Origin: Antribacter gilvus
GTDB taxonomy: Bacteria; Actinomycetota; Actinomycetes; Actinomycetales; Cellulomonadaceae
Direction of reading: 5' to 3'
NCBI RefSeq assembly: GCF_003946865.1
Contig: NZ_QXTH01000001.1
Span: forward strand, 310,001-374,000
DNA length: 64,000 nucleotides
Both the position numbers and the translations under genes were made by a program. Shown here piece after piece: positions 1 to 7,495 of this stretch (positions are counted from its first letter, which is position 1; every line of letters begins with the position of its first letter). The notes beneath the pieces were generated by a model that did no database searches, was not told the origin of the DNA, and saw only the letters and a list, made by a program, of their open reading frames with translations.

Positions 1-285
1 GCGTTCGGGCCCGCGCCGTCGGGTCCGCAGGAGCGGCTCACCGCCCGAGAGCCGGGTCAGTACGCGCAGACCACGACGGACGTGACGGCCGTCGCAACCT
101 GCACCGCGGGCGCGACGCAGCACGACGCGCTCCCGCCGGGCCGCTACCAGGCGGTGGTGTACCTGCCGGTGAACGCCACGGAGGCCTACGACCCGGCGAC
201 CGCCGTCTGGGCAGTGAGCATCCTCTGGGAGGTGGACCTGGGGGCGGACGGCACCGTCACTCTCGTCAGCGGGCAGGCCGTGTAG
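1..285 (+). CDS. C-terminal part of a hypothetical, probably exported or membrane-anchored protein (5' truncated by the window)
   Basis: The frame is open from base 1 to the TAG at 283-285, so only the last 94 residues are visible. The fragment has one Cys in a TCTAG stretch, then GRYQAVVYLPV and an acidic C-terminus ending SGQAV. This strand-rich pattern looks, by eye, like the extracellular part of the protein at 933-2663 (SYQVRAL, TYRIEARC). It may therefore be a second sigma-associated surface protein. It lies 75 nt upstream of the sigma gene on the same strand. No catalytic motif is visible and the function is unknown. Confidence 0.6.
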   Translation, partial: AFGPAPSGPQERLTAREPGQYAQTTTDVTAVATCTAGATQHDALPPGRYQAVVYLPVNATEAYDPATAVWAVSILWEVDLGADGTVTLVSGQAV

Positions 286-360
286 ATCCGCCGCACAACG
301 TTCCGGCGCCGCGGCGCGTCATGCTGGGTATGACGACGAACGCGAGCGCGGGAGGTGGCG

Positions 361-936
361 GTGGCCGGCTGGCAGGACGAGCTGGGTGACCTCATGGCCA
401 CCCGCGGCCCCGCACTGGTCCGGTATGCGCAGATGCTGTGCGGGGACCGCGCCCAGGCGGAAGACCTGGTCCAGGACGCCCTGGTGAAGGTCTTCTCCCG
501 CCTGCGCGGGCCCGGGGCGCGAACCCCAGGGGCCGTCCCCGGCGTCGCCGTCCACGACCTCGAGGCGGCCGGGATCACGAGCGCGGAGGCGTACGTGCGG
601 CGCACCATCCTCACGCTCTACCTGGACGGCTACCGCCGCCGGCAGCGATTCCGGATCCTGCGGCCGCTCCTGGCCGAGCCGGGCCACGCGCCGTCCGCCG
701 AGGGCGCCGCGTCGGCCCGGGCGGACGTCACCGCAGCACTCGCGCGGCTGGCGCCGAGACAGCGGGCCTGCGCGGTGCTCCGGTACTTCGACGACCTCAC
801 GGTGCCCCAGATCTCCGAGGCGCTGGGCATCGCCCAGGGCACGATCAAGCGCTACCTCGCAGAGGCGACGGCACAGCTCCAGGAGTCGCTGCGCATCGAC
901 GACACACCCAGCCCCGAAGGGAGGGCCGCACGATGA
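361..936 (+). CDS. SigE-family ECF RNA polymerase sigma factor
   Basis: About 191 residues with the two conserved sigma regions. Region 2 runs from LVRYAQMLCGD to YLDGYRRR and includes AEDLVQDALVKVF. Region 4 is the C-terminal HTH (LAPRQRACAVLRYFDDLT, then IAQGTIKRYLAEA). Between the region-2 helices is an extra Gly/Pro/Ala-rich insert (about residues 50-72) that most relatives lack. GTG 361 was chosen because GGAGG at 351-355 lies at good distance; GTG 355 is in frame but overlaps that site. The stop TGA overlaps the ATG of the next gene (ATGA), so the two are translationally coupled. The partner at 933 is probably its regulator. Target promoters cannot be read from the sequence. Confidence 0.88.
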   Translation: MAGWQDELGDLMATRGPALVRYAQMLCGDRAQAEDLVQDALVKVFSRLRGPGARTPGAVPGVAVHDLEAAGITSAEAYVRRTILTLYLDGYRRRQRFRILRPLLAEPGHAPSAEGAASARADVTAALARLAPRQRACAVLRYFDDLTVPQISEALGIAQGTIKRYLAEATAQLQESLRIDDTPSPEGRAAR

Positions 937-2663
937 ACCGCCAGCATGACGAGTGGTCCGACCCGACGGCGGGTCTCCTGAGCCGAGCGATGCACGAGGC
1001 AGCGGACGAGATGCCGGAGACAGACCTGTACACGACCGCGTTCGAGAGGGTGCGGGGGCGCGTGCGCCGCCGTCGGGCCGCGAAGGTGGGCGGCCTCGGG
1101 GCCGTGTCCCTCGCCGTGGCCGGGGCGCTCGCCGTGGGCGCGTCGTCGATCCTGCCGGACCGGACCGAGCCCGTCGTCCCCGCGACGCCGACGCCGTCCG
1201 TGACTGCGCCGGACCCGTCGGACGGAGCGATCCGCGAGGGCCACACGCCCGGCTGGCTGGCCGGGACCGGCCTGACCTGCGGCATGCCCGAGGCCGACCT
1301 GGCCGCGGTGGCCGGGGCCGGCGAGTACTCCCTCGACGTCACGGGCAACCTGACCGCGACAGCGACCTACGACGGCTCCACGCCGTGGGCGTACCGGTAC
1401 GCGCTGCCTGTCGGCCTCACGGCTCCGGTGGACCTCGGCGACCCCGTGATCACCCCGGTCCTGGTCTGGAGCGTCGACGGACGGGTCGTCGACCTCGGGG
1501 ACGACCGGGCGGGCGCCGAGCCGTTCGGGCAGACCCCGTCCGACCGGTACAACGGCGCGGTCGGCGACGTCGTCTCCGGGTGTGCCGTGGAGGGCGCGGC
1601 CGGCACGCTGGGGGACGGCTCGTACCAGGTGCGCGCGCTGACGCTGGTGCACCCGATCAGCGGGGCGGATCCCGAGCTCGCGGTGAGCGACCCCGTGGAG
1701 CTGGTCGTCGAGGGCGGGCAGGTGTACCAGCAGGGGCTCGCCTCCGGCATCCCGATGCCGGTGGAGTTCGAGGTCCCGCCGGACGCCCGTGGCCGGAGCG
1801 AGGACGTGGGACAGCTGGTCAGCGCGTCGCTCGTGGACCGGTCGGGCGACCGTCCGCAGGACGTGACCTTTGTCGACTCGCCGCCCGCCGACGGCGGCAC
1901 CTACCGCATCGAGGCGCGCTGCACCTCGACGGACCCGGCGGACGTGGTGACGTTCCAGCCGTTCGCGGGAGACGCGATCGCCGGGGGCGACAGCGACGGC
2001 GGCGGCATGGTGCCGTCCAACCAGGCCCAGGCGCTCGAGGCCCCGTGCGACGGCACGCTGTGGACGTCGGACCCGTGGGCCTCGGGAGACGCCGCCGGCC
2101 TCCCTGTCGCGCTCCACTTCCGGGAGGTGCCCGACGGCGTCGTGGTCGCCTATGCCCGGATGGTTCCGACCGGTGGCGCCTCCGCGGAGTGCTCCGCCGG
2201 GTCGGCGCCCGACCTGGGCGCACCTGACCTCTCCGGCGTGCCCGCGGCCGTCGCGGACAAGGCCTCGGCCCTGTACGCGGCCGCCGTGGCCTGCGACGAG
2301 GCCGCTCTCGTAGGGATCGCACAGGCGGACGACACGGTGCTGTCCTCCGGTGGGGTGGAGACCGACCCGGCGCAGGTGCTCGCGATCCCCGAGCCCGACG
2401 ACCCGCGGTACGGCGTGCTGGTGCGGCTCCTCGCCGGGACCCGCGGTGAAGCTCTCGAGGACGGCACCTGGGTCTGGCCCCGCCTGCAGACAGGCCGGTA
2501 CGGCGACGGCGCGGAGGCCGACGCCGCCTGGGCCGAGGTGGTCTCGGTGGGCCTCGTGTCGCCGGAGGACGCCGCCGCGATGCGGTCCGGCGGCGGCTAC
2601 CTCGGCTGGCGGATCGGCGTCACCCCGGACGGCACCTGGCAGTTCTTCGTCGGGGGGGACTGA
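933..2663 (+). CDS. Single-pass membrane protein coupled to the sigma gene (putative anti-sigma or signal-sensing partner)
   Basis: 576 residues. A short acidic cytoplasmic part (about 1-45) ends in the basic cluster RGRVRRRRAAK. One transmembrane segment follows (about 52-73, GGLGAVSLAVAGALAVGA), then a Pro/Thr linker and a large extracellular region with several Cys and repeated beta-type stretches (GSYQVRALTL, GTYRIEARC). The topology fits a membrane partner of an ECF factor, and the ATGA overlap with the sigma gene supports joint expression. The zinc-binding HxxxCxxC motif of classical anti-sigma factors is absent, so the anti-sigma role is inferred from position only. Confidence 0.75.
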   Translation: MNRQHDEWSDPTAGLLSRAMHEAADEMPETDLYTTAFERVRGRVRRRRAAKVGGLGAVSLAVAGALAVGASSILPDRTEPVVPATPTPSVTAPDPSDGAIREGHTPGWLAGTGLTCGMPEADLAAVAGAGEYSLDVTGNLTATATYDGSTPWAYRYALPVGLTAPVDLGDPVITPVLVWSVDGRVVDLGDDRAGAEPFGQTPSDRYNGAVGDVVSGCAVEGAAGTLGDGSYQVRALTLVHPISGADPELAVSDPVELVVEGGQVYQQGLASGIPMPVEFEVPPDARGRSEDVGQLVSASLVDRSGDRPQDVTFVDSPPADGGTYRIEARCTSTDPADVVTFQPFAGDAIAGGDSDGGGMVPSNQAQALEAPCDGTLWTSDPWASGDAAGLPVALHFREVPDGVVVAYARMVPTGGASAECSAGSAPDLGAPDLSGVPAAVADKASALYAAAVACDEAALVGIAQADDTVLSSGGVETDPAQVLAIPEPDDPRYGVLVRLLAGTRGEALEDGTWVWPRLQTGRYGDGAEADAAWAEVVSVGLVSPEDAAAMRSGGGYLGWRIGVTPDGTWQFFVGGD

Positions 2664-2695
2664 GCTCCGCCCGGCGGGCGGCAGATAATGGGCGG

Positions 2696-4045
2696 GTGAC
2701 CGACGCGAACACCCCCGCCCCGTCCACCAGCTCGACACCCGTCCCGGAGGAGGCGAGGGCCCACGCAGCGGACCTCGCCTCCTTCGTGACCGCCTCGCCG
2801 TCGTCGTTCCACGCGGCTGCCGAGGTGGTCCGGCGCGCCGAGGCGGCCGGGTTCGAGCGCCTTGCCGAGGCCGAGGCCTGGGACGTGGTCCCCGGCGGCC
2901 GGTACGTCGTGGTGCGCGACGGCTCCGCCATCGCCTTGGCGGTCCCGGCCGCCGCCGGACCCACCACGCCGTTCACCATCCTCGGCGCCCACACCGACTC
3001 CCCCGGGTTCAAGCTCAAGCCGCGGCCCACCACCGGGTCGGCCGGGTTCTGGCAGGCGGGGGTCGAGGTGTACGGGGGCCCCCTGCTCAACTCCTGGCTC
3101 GACCGCGAGCTCGAGCTCGCGGGCCGGGTCGTCACCCGGGACGGCGCGGAGCACCTCGTCCGCACCGGGCCCCTGCTGCGCATCCCGCAGCTCGCCGTCC
3201 ACCTCGACCGCGCCGCCAACGAGGGCCTCACCCTCGACAAGCAGCGGCACACCCAGCCCGTCTGGGGCCTCGGCGACACCCAGGACGCGGACGTCCTGGG
3301 GGCGCTCGCGGCGGAGGCGGGCATCGACCCGGCGCACATCGGGGGGTACGACGTCGTCGTGGCCGACACCCAGGAGCCCCGTACCTTCGGCGCGGGCCAG
3401 GTCTTCCTGGCATCGGGCCGGCTCGACAACCTGCTGTCGGTGCACGCGGGCGTGACCGCCCTGCTGGCCCACGCGGGTGGCGAGGCGCGCGCCCAGGGTG
3501 CCGCGACGACGTCGGGCGGCATCGCTGTGCTCGCGGCCTTCGACCACGAGGAGATCGGGAGCGAGAGCCGGTCCGGCGCGGCCGGGCCGTTCCTGGAGGA
3601 CGTGCTCGCGCGCGTGTCCGGGGCCCTGGGCGCGGGGCCGGAGGAGAGCCGGCAGGCGTTCGCGGCGTCGTTCCACGTGTCGTCCGACGTGGGCCACGCC
3701 GTGCACCCGAACTACCCCGAGCGGCACGACCCGGCGAACCGCCCTGTCGCGGGCGGCGGGCCGATCCTGAAGATCAACGCGAACCAGCGCTACGCGACGG
3801 ACGCGCACGGCGCGGCGCGCTGGTCGGCGGCGTGCGCCTCGGCCGGCGTGCCGAGCCAGGAGTTCGTGTCCAACAACGGGATCCCGTGCGGTTCGACGAT
3901 CGGCCCGATCACGGCGACCCGCCTCGGGATCCGCACCGTCGACGTGGGCGCCGCGATCCTGTCGATGCACTCGGCGCGCGAGCTCACGGCGGTGGTGGAC
4001 CCCTGGTACCTGTCGCGCGCGATGGGTGCCGTCCTGGCGGGCTGA
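2696..4045 (+). CDS. apeB: M18 family aminopeptidase
   Basis: 449 residues, the usual length for aspartyl-type M18 aminopeptidases, which remove N-terminal (often acidic) residues in the cytosol with two metal ions. Visible metal and catalytic motifs are GAHTDSPGFKLKP (H99, D101), SGRLDNLLSVHAG (D244), FDHEEIGSE (E285/E286) and LSMHSARE (H425). HVSSDVGHAVHPNY and STIGPITATRLGI are also family hallmarks. GTG 2696 has no Shine-Dalgarno, but GATAAT sits at 2684-2689, 6 nt before it, which suggests a leaderless mRNA. The gene stands alone, 32 nt after the preceding membrane protein. Confidence 0.92.
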   Translation: MTDANTPAPSTSSTPVPEEARAHAADLASFVTASPSSFHAAAEVVRRAEAAGFERLAEAEAWDVVPGGRYVVVRDGSAIALAVPAAAGPTTPFTILGAHTDSPGFKLKPRPTTGSAGFWQAGVEVYGGPLLNSWLDRELELAGRVVTRDGAEHLVRTGPLLRIPQLAVHLDRAANEGLTLDKQRHTQPVWGLGDTQDADVLGALAAEAGIDPAHIGGYDVVVADTQEPRTFGAGQVFLASGRLDNLLSVHAGVTALLAHAGGEARAQGAATTSGGIAVLAAFDHEEIGSESRSGAAGPFLEDVLARVSGALGAGPEESRQAFAASFHVSSDVGHAVHPNYPERHDPANRPVAGGGPILKINANQRYATDAHGAARWSAACASAGVPSQEFVSNNGIPCGSTIGPITATRLGIRTVDVGAAILSMHSARELTAVVDPWYLSRAMGAVLAG

Positions 4046-4111
4046 CACCCGTGGCCCGGGGCCTCGCACTGCGGCCCCGGGCGTCACGGTGTGCTGGTCA
4101 GCGGCCTCCGG

Positions 4112-4426
4112 TCACGACCGGCAGAGGATGTCCTCGACGGTCCAGACGTGGGCGTCGGCCTCCTCGCGGAGCTGCTCCAGCAGCTCGTCCCGGACCCGCG
4201 GGTACCGCGAGAGGTGGTCGAGGGACGGCACCACGACGTGCCGGGCCTCTGCGCGCCGGAGCTCGGCGGTGAGCTCGTTCAGCGCGCCTCGCTGACCGGG
4301 GGTGCTCTCGTGGAAGGTGGTGGCGAAGCAGAACCCCTCGGCCTCGGCCAGGCGCCGGAGGCGTTCCTCCATCTCCACCACGTCGTCCCGGCACGACGCG
4401 TCGGTGACCCGCAGGTAGCCGTACAT
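4112..4426 (-). CDS. Resolvase-like (serine recombinase N-terminal fold) small protein lacking the catalytic serine
   Basis: 104 residues from ATG 4426 (MYGYLRV). It keeps the recombinase N-terminal pattern: GYLRV, ERLRRLAEAEGF, and VVVPSLDHLSR in place of the usual V-LDRLgR. In true serine recombinases RV is followed by the nucleophile Ser; here it reads RVTDAS, so catalysis is unlikely. There is no C-terminal DNA-binding domain. Similar short proteins occur in streptomycetes (family knowledge). No Shine-Dalgarno precedes 4426. An in-frame GTG at 4480 overlaps the stop of the upstream 54-aa gene as GTGA and would give 122 residues. The two genes are probably one unit; the role is likely regulatory or structural. 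Confidence 0.65.
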   Translation of the reverse strand: MYGYLRVTDASCRDDVVEMEERLRRLAEAEGFCFATTFHESTPGQRGALNELTAELRRAEARHVVVPSLDHLSRYPRVRDELLEQLREEADAHVWTVEDILCRS

Positions 4427-4476
4427 GAGCGGCTTGAGCGCCGCGTCGGAGGTCAGGGACCTCCTACTCTCGCCCC

Positions 4477-4641
4477 TCACAGGACCGCGAGATTTCGCTC
4501 GGCGAGCAGTGCCTGCTCGCACGGCCACAACGTTCCGCAGACGACGCACTCGAGCCCGTCGTGCGCGTGGCGGTCCAGCACGGCGGTGGCCGTGGTGCGT
4601 AGAGCGTCCATCGAGACTTCGACCGAGGTGTTCCAGTTCAT
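4477..4641 (-). CDS. 54-residue Cys-containing small protein
   Basis: ATG 4641 is preceded by AGGAGGGG at 7 nt, and the frame closes with TGA at 4477-4479. The protein begins MNWNTSVEV and carries a compact C-terminal motif, CVVCGTLWPCEQ (Cys at 32, 35 and 41), followed by ALLAERNLAVL. The CxxCxxxWPC arrangement suggests a metal-binding or redox-sensing knuckle. I recall similar small unnamed proteins in streptomycetes, but I assign no function. The stop codon overlaps a possible GTG start of the resolvase-like gene (GTGA), which indicates an operon. Confidence 0.7.
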   Translation of the reverse strand: MNWNTSVEVSMDALRTTATAVLDRHAHDGLECVVCGTLWPCEQALLAERNLAVL

Positions 4642-4702
4642 GCCAGTGCCCCTCCTGGTATAACGGCGTTCGTCGATGTGTCAGGTCCGGGCTGTTTTAT
4701 CC

Positions 4703-4798
4703 GGTGTCCGACACCTGGACGTCGCGGCCCCCTGGCCGCGGCGTGCACCAAGGTTTTGGCTCGTTCGAAGTGCATGCACCTGCTGCCGGTGATATCAC
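4703..4798. promoter_or_regulatory. Three perfect palindromes between divergent regulatory genes
   Basis: The gap between the minus-strand small-protein operon and the plus-strand zinc-ribbon regulator contains GGTGTCCGACACC (4703-4715), GTGCATGCAC (4770-4779) and GTGATATCAC (4789-4798). A CGCGGCC/GGCCGCG hairpin lies at 4723-4740. The first lies upstream of the minus-strand gene and the last two upstream of the plus-strand gene. They are natural candidates for autoregulation by the HTH protein; binding is inferred. Confidence 0.45.
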
Positions 4799-4858
4799 AG
4801 AGGTGATTCGATCGTGCCAAGCGGCATAAGGGCGAAAAGCCGGACACTGGGGGATGCA

Positions 4859-6520
4859 GTGGCACGTGGGACCGTACGGACGTGCGCGCGCTGTGGCTGC
4901 GTGCTGAGTCGTTACAACTCGGATGATCAGTGCGCCGCCTGCCGGCGCACCGAACGCGTACCGGTGGTGGAGATGCCCACCGTGCCGGCACGCGTGTGGG
5001 ACGACGCCGGGGTGCGAGCCGCCCTGGCCGACTGGGACTTCGGGCGTGTCAGCCGCCTGATCCGGCAGCTGGTGCCGCTGCGGCAGGAGGACGTCGCGGC
5101 GCTCACCGGGCTGAGCCAGTCGTACCTGTCGATGCTGGAGTGCGGCGAGCGCCGGCTCACCGACATCGCGCGGGTGGTCCAGTTCCTCACCGGCCTGGGG
5201 ACGCCGGCGGAGCTGGTCCGGCTGCCTCTCCCGGTGCCGCAGGCGCCAGGGGCCCGCGGGGGGTCGGGCGCCGCGCCCGCCACCGTGTCGTCGGGCGGCG
5301 CGTCGTCGTCGGCGGGGTCCGGAGCCGTCGCAGTGGGTACCGTGTCGGCGACCGCGGCCGACCCGGCCGCAGAGGGCAGCACCACGGACCAGGACTGCGC
5401 CCTGGACGGGGAGCGGCCGTGGACGGCCGACCGCATGCTGGCGGCCCTCGGCAACGCGCTCCGGCGGGGCGCCCAGGAGGAGCGGCCCGGTGCGCGCGGC
5501 GCCACGGGGGCGCCCGTGAGCGGCGTGGCCCTGACGGCGTTCGTGCACCACTGGGGTGCGGAGGAGGCCGAGCCGCTGGCCCGGGCGGCCGGGGGCGCAC
5601 GCGTCTCCGCCGAGCTCTGCCATCACCTCCAGGGCACCACCGACGAGCTGCGGGTCATGGATGCCGGGAGCGGCAGCGGGGCCGTGGCGGACCTCGCACG
5701 CGCGCACCTGACGCTCGTGGCGCGGGTCCTCGAGAACAGCACGTACGACGCGGAGACCGGCCGGCAGCTGGCGGCCGTCGCGGCGGACACGGCGGCGCAG
5801 ACGGGCTGGTTCGCTTTCGACGCGGGGCGGCACGAGGCGGCTCAGCGGTACCTGCTCGCGGGGCTCCGCGCCGCGCGCGCGTCCGGCGACGAGCGGCTGG
5901 GCGCGGAGGCGCTCAGCTATCTCGCGATCCACGGGTACTCGAACGGGCACCCGCGTGACGCCGTCGTGGCGGCGCAGGCCGCCCGGCAGAAGGTCAAGGG
6001 CCTCCAGGCCCCGGCCCTCGAGGCGATGCTCCTCACCCGTCAGGCCCGCGGGCATGCCCGGCTCGGGGAGCGGGAGGCGACGCTCCGGGCTCTCGGCGAG
6101 GCCGGGGAGCTGTGCGGGGCGGGCCGCGGAGCGGGGGACCCGCACTGGCTCTACTGGATGAACGACGGTGAGATCCACGGTCAGACGGCGTCGGCGAGCG
6201 TCGACCTCGGGGACACCGCCCAGGCGCTGAAGAGCTTCGACCGGGCGGTGGGTGCCATCAACGAGGGCGAGCACAGGACCCGGGGCCTGCTCCTGAGCCG
6301 GGCCGCGCGGGCTCACGTCCGGGCCGGCGACCTGGAGGCGGCCTGCGAGAGCGGGGCGCAGGCCGTGGGGCTCGGCGAGCGCGTCCAGTCCGCACGGCTG
6401 CGGGACCACCTCAGGGACCTCGCGCGGGCGCTCGAGCCGGCGGCGAGGGCAGCACGCACGCGGACGCACAGCGAGGTGCGCGCACTGACCGAGCGGATCG
6501 CGGCAGTCACCGCCCCGTGA
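4859..6520 (+). CDS. Zinc-ribbon / XRE helix-turn-helix / TPR transcriptional regulator
   Basis: 553 residues. The N-terminus has two CxxC knuckles, CARCGC and CAAC, about 13 residues apart, like a small zinc ribbon. An XRE-type HTH follows (about residues 45-105; QEDVAALTGLSQSYLSMLECGERRLT). A Gly/Ser/Ala-rich linker leads to an all-helical C-terminal half with TPR-like repeats (about 300-540) that probably binds a peptide or protein. GTG 4859 is preceded by GGGGGA at 5 nt, so it is preferred over GTG 4814. It diverges from the small-protein/resolvase-like pair across a palindrome-rich gap. The next gene could start at a GTGA overlap. Confidence 0.85.
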   Translation: MARGTVRTCARCGCVLSRYNSDDQCAACRRTERVPVVEMPTVPARVWDDAGVRAALADWDFGRVSRLIRQLVPLRQEDVAALTGLSQSYLSMLECGERRLTDIARVVQFLTGLGTPAELVRLPLPVPQAPGARGGSGAAPATVSSGGASSSAGSGAVAVGTVSATAADPAAEGSTTDQDCALDGERPWTADRMLAALGNALRRGAQEERPGARGATGAPVSGVALTAFVHHWGAEEAEPLARAAGGARVSAELCHHLQGTTDELRVMDAGSGSGAVADLARAHLTLVARVLENSTYDAETGRQLAAVAADTAAQTGWFAFDAGRHEAAQRYLLAGLRAARASGDERLGAEALSYLAIHGYSNGHPRDAVVAAQAARQKVKGLQAPALEAMLLTRQARGHARLGEREATLRALGEAGELCGAGRGAGDPHWLYWMNDGEIHGQTASASVDLGDTAQALKSFDRAVGAINEGEHRTRGLLLSRAARAHVRAGDLEAACESGAQAVGLGERVQSARLRDHLRDLARALEPAARAARTRTHSEVRALTERIAAVTAP

Positions 6521-6567
6521 GGCCCGACGGCGCCGCAGACACGACCCGGACAGAAGAGGTCCAGGGG

Positions 6568-7344
6568 GTGAATGCGGCGCCGTCGGCAGGCAAATTGTCT
6601 GGAGTCGCCCCAAGTGTCCGCACCTTGCGCGTCCTCGTCCTCTGGGACATCGACCGGACGCTGCTCTACGTGGGAGAGGTCGACCGGCAGGCGTACCGCG
6701 AGGCGTTCGCGGAGGTGGTGGGGCGGCCGGCGGAGCGGCTCCCCGCGCGGGGCACCGGGGTCACCATGCCGCGGGCCGTCGCCGGGATGCTGCTCGACAA
6801 CGGCGTCCCCGAGATGGACGTGCCGCGCCTCCTGCCCCGGATGCTGGAGATCGTGCCGCAGCGGTTCGCCGCGCACCTGGAGGACGTGCGGCGCGACGGC
6901 GTCCTGATGCCCGGCGCGGTCGAGTCGCTCGCCGCGGTGGCCGTGGAGCCGGACATCGTGGCGTCCGTCGTCACCGGGAACCTCCGGCCCAACGCGCTCG
7001 TGAAGCTCACGGTCTTCGGGCTCGACGCGTACCTGGACCCGGACGTGGGCGGCTACTCGTCGGACCACGACCACCGGCCCGCGCTTGTCGCCGTCGCCCA
7101 GGGCCGCGCCGCCGCCCGGTACGGTGTCGCGTTCGACCGGACCTCGACCGTGGTGGTGGGCGACTCGCTCGAGGACGTCCGCACGGGTCTGGAGGGCGGG
7201 GCACGGGTGGTCGGGGTCGCCGCCGGCACCACGTCGGCACAGGCGCTGGAGGAGGCGGGGGCCGACGTCGTGCTGCCCGACCTGACCGACCCGAATCGGC
7301 TGCTCGAGGCAATCCGCCTGCTCACAGGCTCGGCGACATCGTGA
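6568..7344 (+). CDS. HAD-superfamily hydrolase (phosphatase-like)
   Basis: About 258 residues with the HAD motifs in order: motif I WDIDRTLL, motif II VVTGNL, a Lys in VKLTVFGLD, and motif IV VVVGDSLEDV. The helical cap after motif I fits subfamily IA phosphatases of the phosphoglycolate/beta-phosphoglucomutase type. The substrate is unknown. GTG 6568 has GAGG 8 nt upstream. GTG 6517, overlapping the stop of the HTH/TPR gene as GTGA, is an alternative that would add 17 residues. It is probably cotranscribed with that regulator. Confidence 0.85.
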   Translation: MNAAPSAGKLSGVAPSVRTLRVLVLWDIDRTLLYVGEVDRQAYREAFAEVVGRPAERLPARGTGVTMPRAVAGMLLDNGVPEMDVPRLLPRMLEIVPQRFAAHLEDVRRDGVLMPGAVESLAAVAVEPDIVASVVTGNLRPNALVKLTVFGLDAYLDPDVGGYSSDHDHRPALVAVAQGRAAARYGVAFDRTSTVVVGDSLEDVRTGLEGGARVVGVAAGTTSAQALEEAGADVVLPDLTDPNRLLEAIRLLTGSATS

Positions 7345-7388
7345 CCAGGTCTTGACCGCGAGCGCTCGTGACCCGTGTCACATGTGAG

Positions 7389-7427
7389 TAGACTCGGCGG
7401 ATCCCGCCGTCGACGATGCCGGCGGGA
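7389..7427. promoter_or_regulatory. Candidate -10 and leader hairpin of hppA
   Basis: TAGACT (7389-7394) is a plausible -10. It follows the palindrome TCACATGTGA (7378-7387) and the inverted repeat TGAC-N4-GTCA just upstream, which could bind a regulator. The leader then holds an 8-bp hairpin, TCCCGCCG/CGGCGGGA (7402-7409 with 7420-7427). The start codon is preceded by GAGGAGG. Confidence 0.35.
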
Positions 7428-7495
7428 CCTCTCACATCCCCAGATCGGGTCAACCCTTTCGTGAGGCAACCCCAGTTGTTCGTCGAGGAGGACGG

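Noticed and set aside
7440-7495. Riboswitch-like leader before hppA
   Set aside because: Only a short hairpin and the GAGGAGG site are seen; no conserved riboswitch core could be matched.
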